The translations under genes were made by a program, and so were the position numbers. A DNA stretch of 64,000 nt from NCBI RefSeq assembly GCF_003171655.1, contig NZ_QFZL01000003.1, forward strand, positions 434,001 through 498,000, read 5' to 3'. Below, piece after piece: positions 63,082 through 64,000 of this stretch. The notes below the pieces were generated by a model that was not told where the DNA came from, did not search any database, and saw nothing but the letters and a program-made list of their open reading frames with translations. The DNA comes from Stakelama portus (lineage in GTDB: Bacteria > Pseudomonadota > Alphaproteobacteria > Sphingomonadales > Sphingomonadaceae). Position 1 is the stretch's first letter. The number at the start of each line of letters is the position of its first letter.

Positions 63082-64000
63082 GTGAGCGACAAGGAACCTT
63101 TCGACTGGACGCATTTCGGCCCGCGCGAGAGTGACGAGCCGCTCGAACTGCGCGGAGGTATGCCGCCGCCGCGCAGCCTGAGCGCCGCGCGCGTGCCGTT
63201 GCGTACGCCCGTGCCCTCTGCGCCGTCGGGGCCGGTGCCGCCGCCCAACGATCCGGACGATGAACCGGATTTCGGGCCGGGCGGCTACACCACCAATTTG
63301 CCGGTCGCCTATCGCCCCAGTCCCTGGCGCTGGGCAGTGCGCGGGCTTGCCGCGCTGCTGTTGCTGGTGATCCTGGCGATTGCCTGGCTGACCGTCACGG
63401 CGCCGCTTTCCAAGTCGCTGCGACCGCCTGCGCCGCCTTCGATCACGTTGCTCGCTTCGGATGGCACGCCGATCGCGCGGCGCGGCGCCAATATCGGCGA
63501 TCCGGTCGATGCCACCCAGCTTCCCGATTATGTGCGCGAGGCATTCGTCGCGATCGAGGACCGGCGCTTCTATTCGCACTGGGGCGTCGATCCGCGCGGC
63601 GTGCTGCGCGCGGCGGTGCATAACGCCACGACCGAAGGCGATACCCAGGGCGGCAGCACGATCACCCAGCAGCTGGCCAAGAACGCGTTTCTCGATTCGA
63701 GCCGCAATATGGGCCGCAAGTTTCAGGAGGCGCTGATCGCCTTCTGGCTGGAAGGCTGGCTGACCAAGGACGAAATCCTCTCGCGCTATCTCTCCTATGT
63801 CTATTTCGGCGACAATGCCTATGGCCTGTCCGCCGCCGCGCGGCATTATTTCAGCACCACGCCCGACAAGCTCACTTTGTCGCAGGCGACGATGCTCGCG
63901 GGGCTGGTTCAGGCGCCGTCGCGGCTGGCGCCGACCGGCAATCTGGCGGGTGCACGCGAACGGCAGCAGCTGGTGATCGCCGCGATGGTCGATGCCGGCT
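63082..64000 (+). CDS. Class A penicillin-binding protein (PBP1a type), partial (3' end outside window)
   Basis: The frame is open from GTG at 63082 to the window end (306 codons visible). About 85 Pro-rich cytoplasmic residues come first, then one membrane helix (GLAALLLLVILAIAWLTVTAP), then the GT51 transglycosylase domain: VAIEDRRFYSHWGVDPRG (catalytic Glu), GGSTITQQLAKN, RKFQEALIAFWLE and ILSRYLSYVYFGDNAYGL. The transpeptidase domain must follow outside. It would build glycan strands from lipid II. The gap before it (62936-63081) shows no gene. Confidence 0.9.
   Translation, partial: MSDKEPFDWTHFGPRESDEPLELRGGMPPPRSLSAARVPLRTPVPSAPSGPVPPPNDPDDEPDFGPGGYTTNLPVAYRPSPWRWAVRGLAALLLLVILAIAWLTVTAPLSKSLRPPAPPSITLLASDGTPIARRGANIGDPVDATQLPDYVREAFVAIEDRRFYSHWGVDPRGVLRAAVHNATTEGDTQGGSTITQQLAKNAFLDSSRNMGRKFQEALIAFWLEGWLTKDEILSRYLSYVYFGDNAYGLSAAARHYFSTTPDKLTLSQATMLAGLVQAPSRLAPTGNLAGARERQQLVIAAMVDAG

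Noticed and set aside
1-64000. CRISPR arrays, insertion sequences, prophage genes, integrases, tRNA or rRNA genes
   Set aside because: I scanned for regularly spaced direct repeats, transposase or integrase motifs and cloverleaf-like segments and saw none. tRNA detection by eye is weak, so a covariance-model scan would be needed to exclude them.

Overview
The window looks like a contiguous chromosomal segment of an alphaproteobacterium of the Sphingomonadaceae type. The reasons are high GC, dense gene packing with many ATGA or TGATG start/stop overlaps, a long-form HutF/HutG histidine pathway, polyhydroxyalkanoate (PHA) genes with a Lys/Ala/Pro-rich phasin, a CC_3452-family protein, and a GC-rich palindromic repeat of a kind I associate with sphingomonads. 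The species assignment is inference. I saw no prophage, insertion sequence, CRISPR array, rRNA or tRNA gene. The first gene (SGNH hydrolase) and the last (class A penicillin-binding protein) are cut by the window edges.

Layout. 1-9 kb: a secreted SGNH hydrolase end, then the histidine utilisation locus (hutC-hutF leftward, hutI-hutH-hutG-hutU rightward) with a HutC-type operator in the divergent gap, then a small membrane protein and a thioesterase. 9-10 kb: a gene-poor stretch of about 0.9 kb. 10-17 kb: cytochrome c oxidase subunits II and I (leftward, closed by a strong terminator), then pyrE, pdxJ, acpS, lepB and an AI-2E-type membrane protein. 17-27 kb: maiA coupled to a TonB-dependent receptor, then a cell-surface glycan cluster (two GT4 enzymes, a flippase-like membrane protein, a DUF2141 protein, a GT39-like membrane transferase) and an M49-like lipoprotein. 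27-33 kb: PhoD phosphatase, the bifunctional (p)ppGpp enzyme Rsh, a CC_3452 protein, an HxlR regulator with a 2OG-Fe(II) oxygenase-like protein, and a thioesterase. 33-40 kb: an AlaC-like aminotransferase, DUF1963, PHA synthase, phasin, ClpS, a Crp/Fnr regulator and MurA. 40-50 kb: a chemotaxis receptor, a gamma-synthase-family enzyme, the lgt-midA-GNAT-pgeF chain, an orphan molybdopterin oxidoreductase subunit, ferrochelatase and PhbB. 50-64 kb: an esterase-like phytase protein, rpmB, tadA, an OmpA-type lipoprotein, a CorC/HlyC-type protein, the leftward run gluQ-HIG1-ATR-egtB-egtD-hbd, an HNH nuclease, a serine hydrolase and a PBP1a start.

How the genes work together. hutHUIFG together convert histidine to glutamate, formate and two ammonia by the formylglutamate route, with HutC as the likely repressor. 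PhbB, PhaC and the phasin cover reduction, polymerisation and granule coating of polyhydroxybutyrate; a thiolase (PhaA) and the PhaR regulator are not in the window, but two PhaR-type operators precede the phasin. EgtB and EgtD make ergothioneine from histidine, so the same amino acid is both degraded and diverted here.

The most unusual observations are: (1) a palindromic repeat of about 130 bp inserted in frame inside gluQ, giving about 44 extra residues, in the manner of Rickettsia palindromic elements; (2) a phasin gene with a well-placed internal ribosome-binding site and start that would give long and short isoforms; (3) a cob(I)alamin adenosyltransferase gene whose only plausible start codon is CTG; (4) paired PhaR-type operators around the phasin promoter; (5) several tail-to-tail gene overlaps, one of 61 bp.
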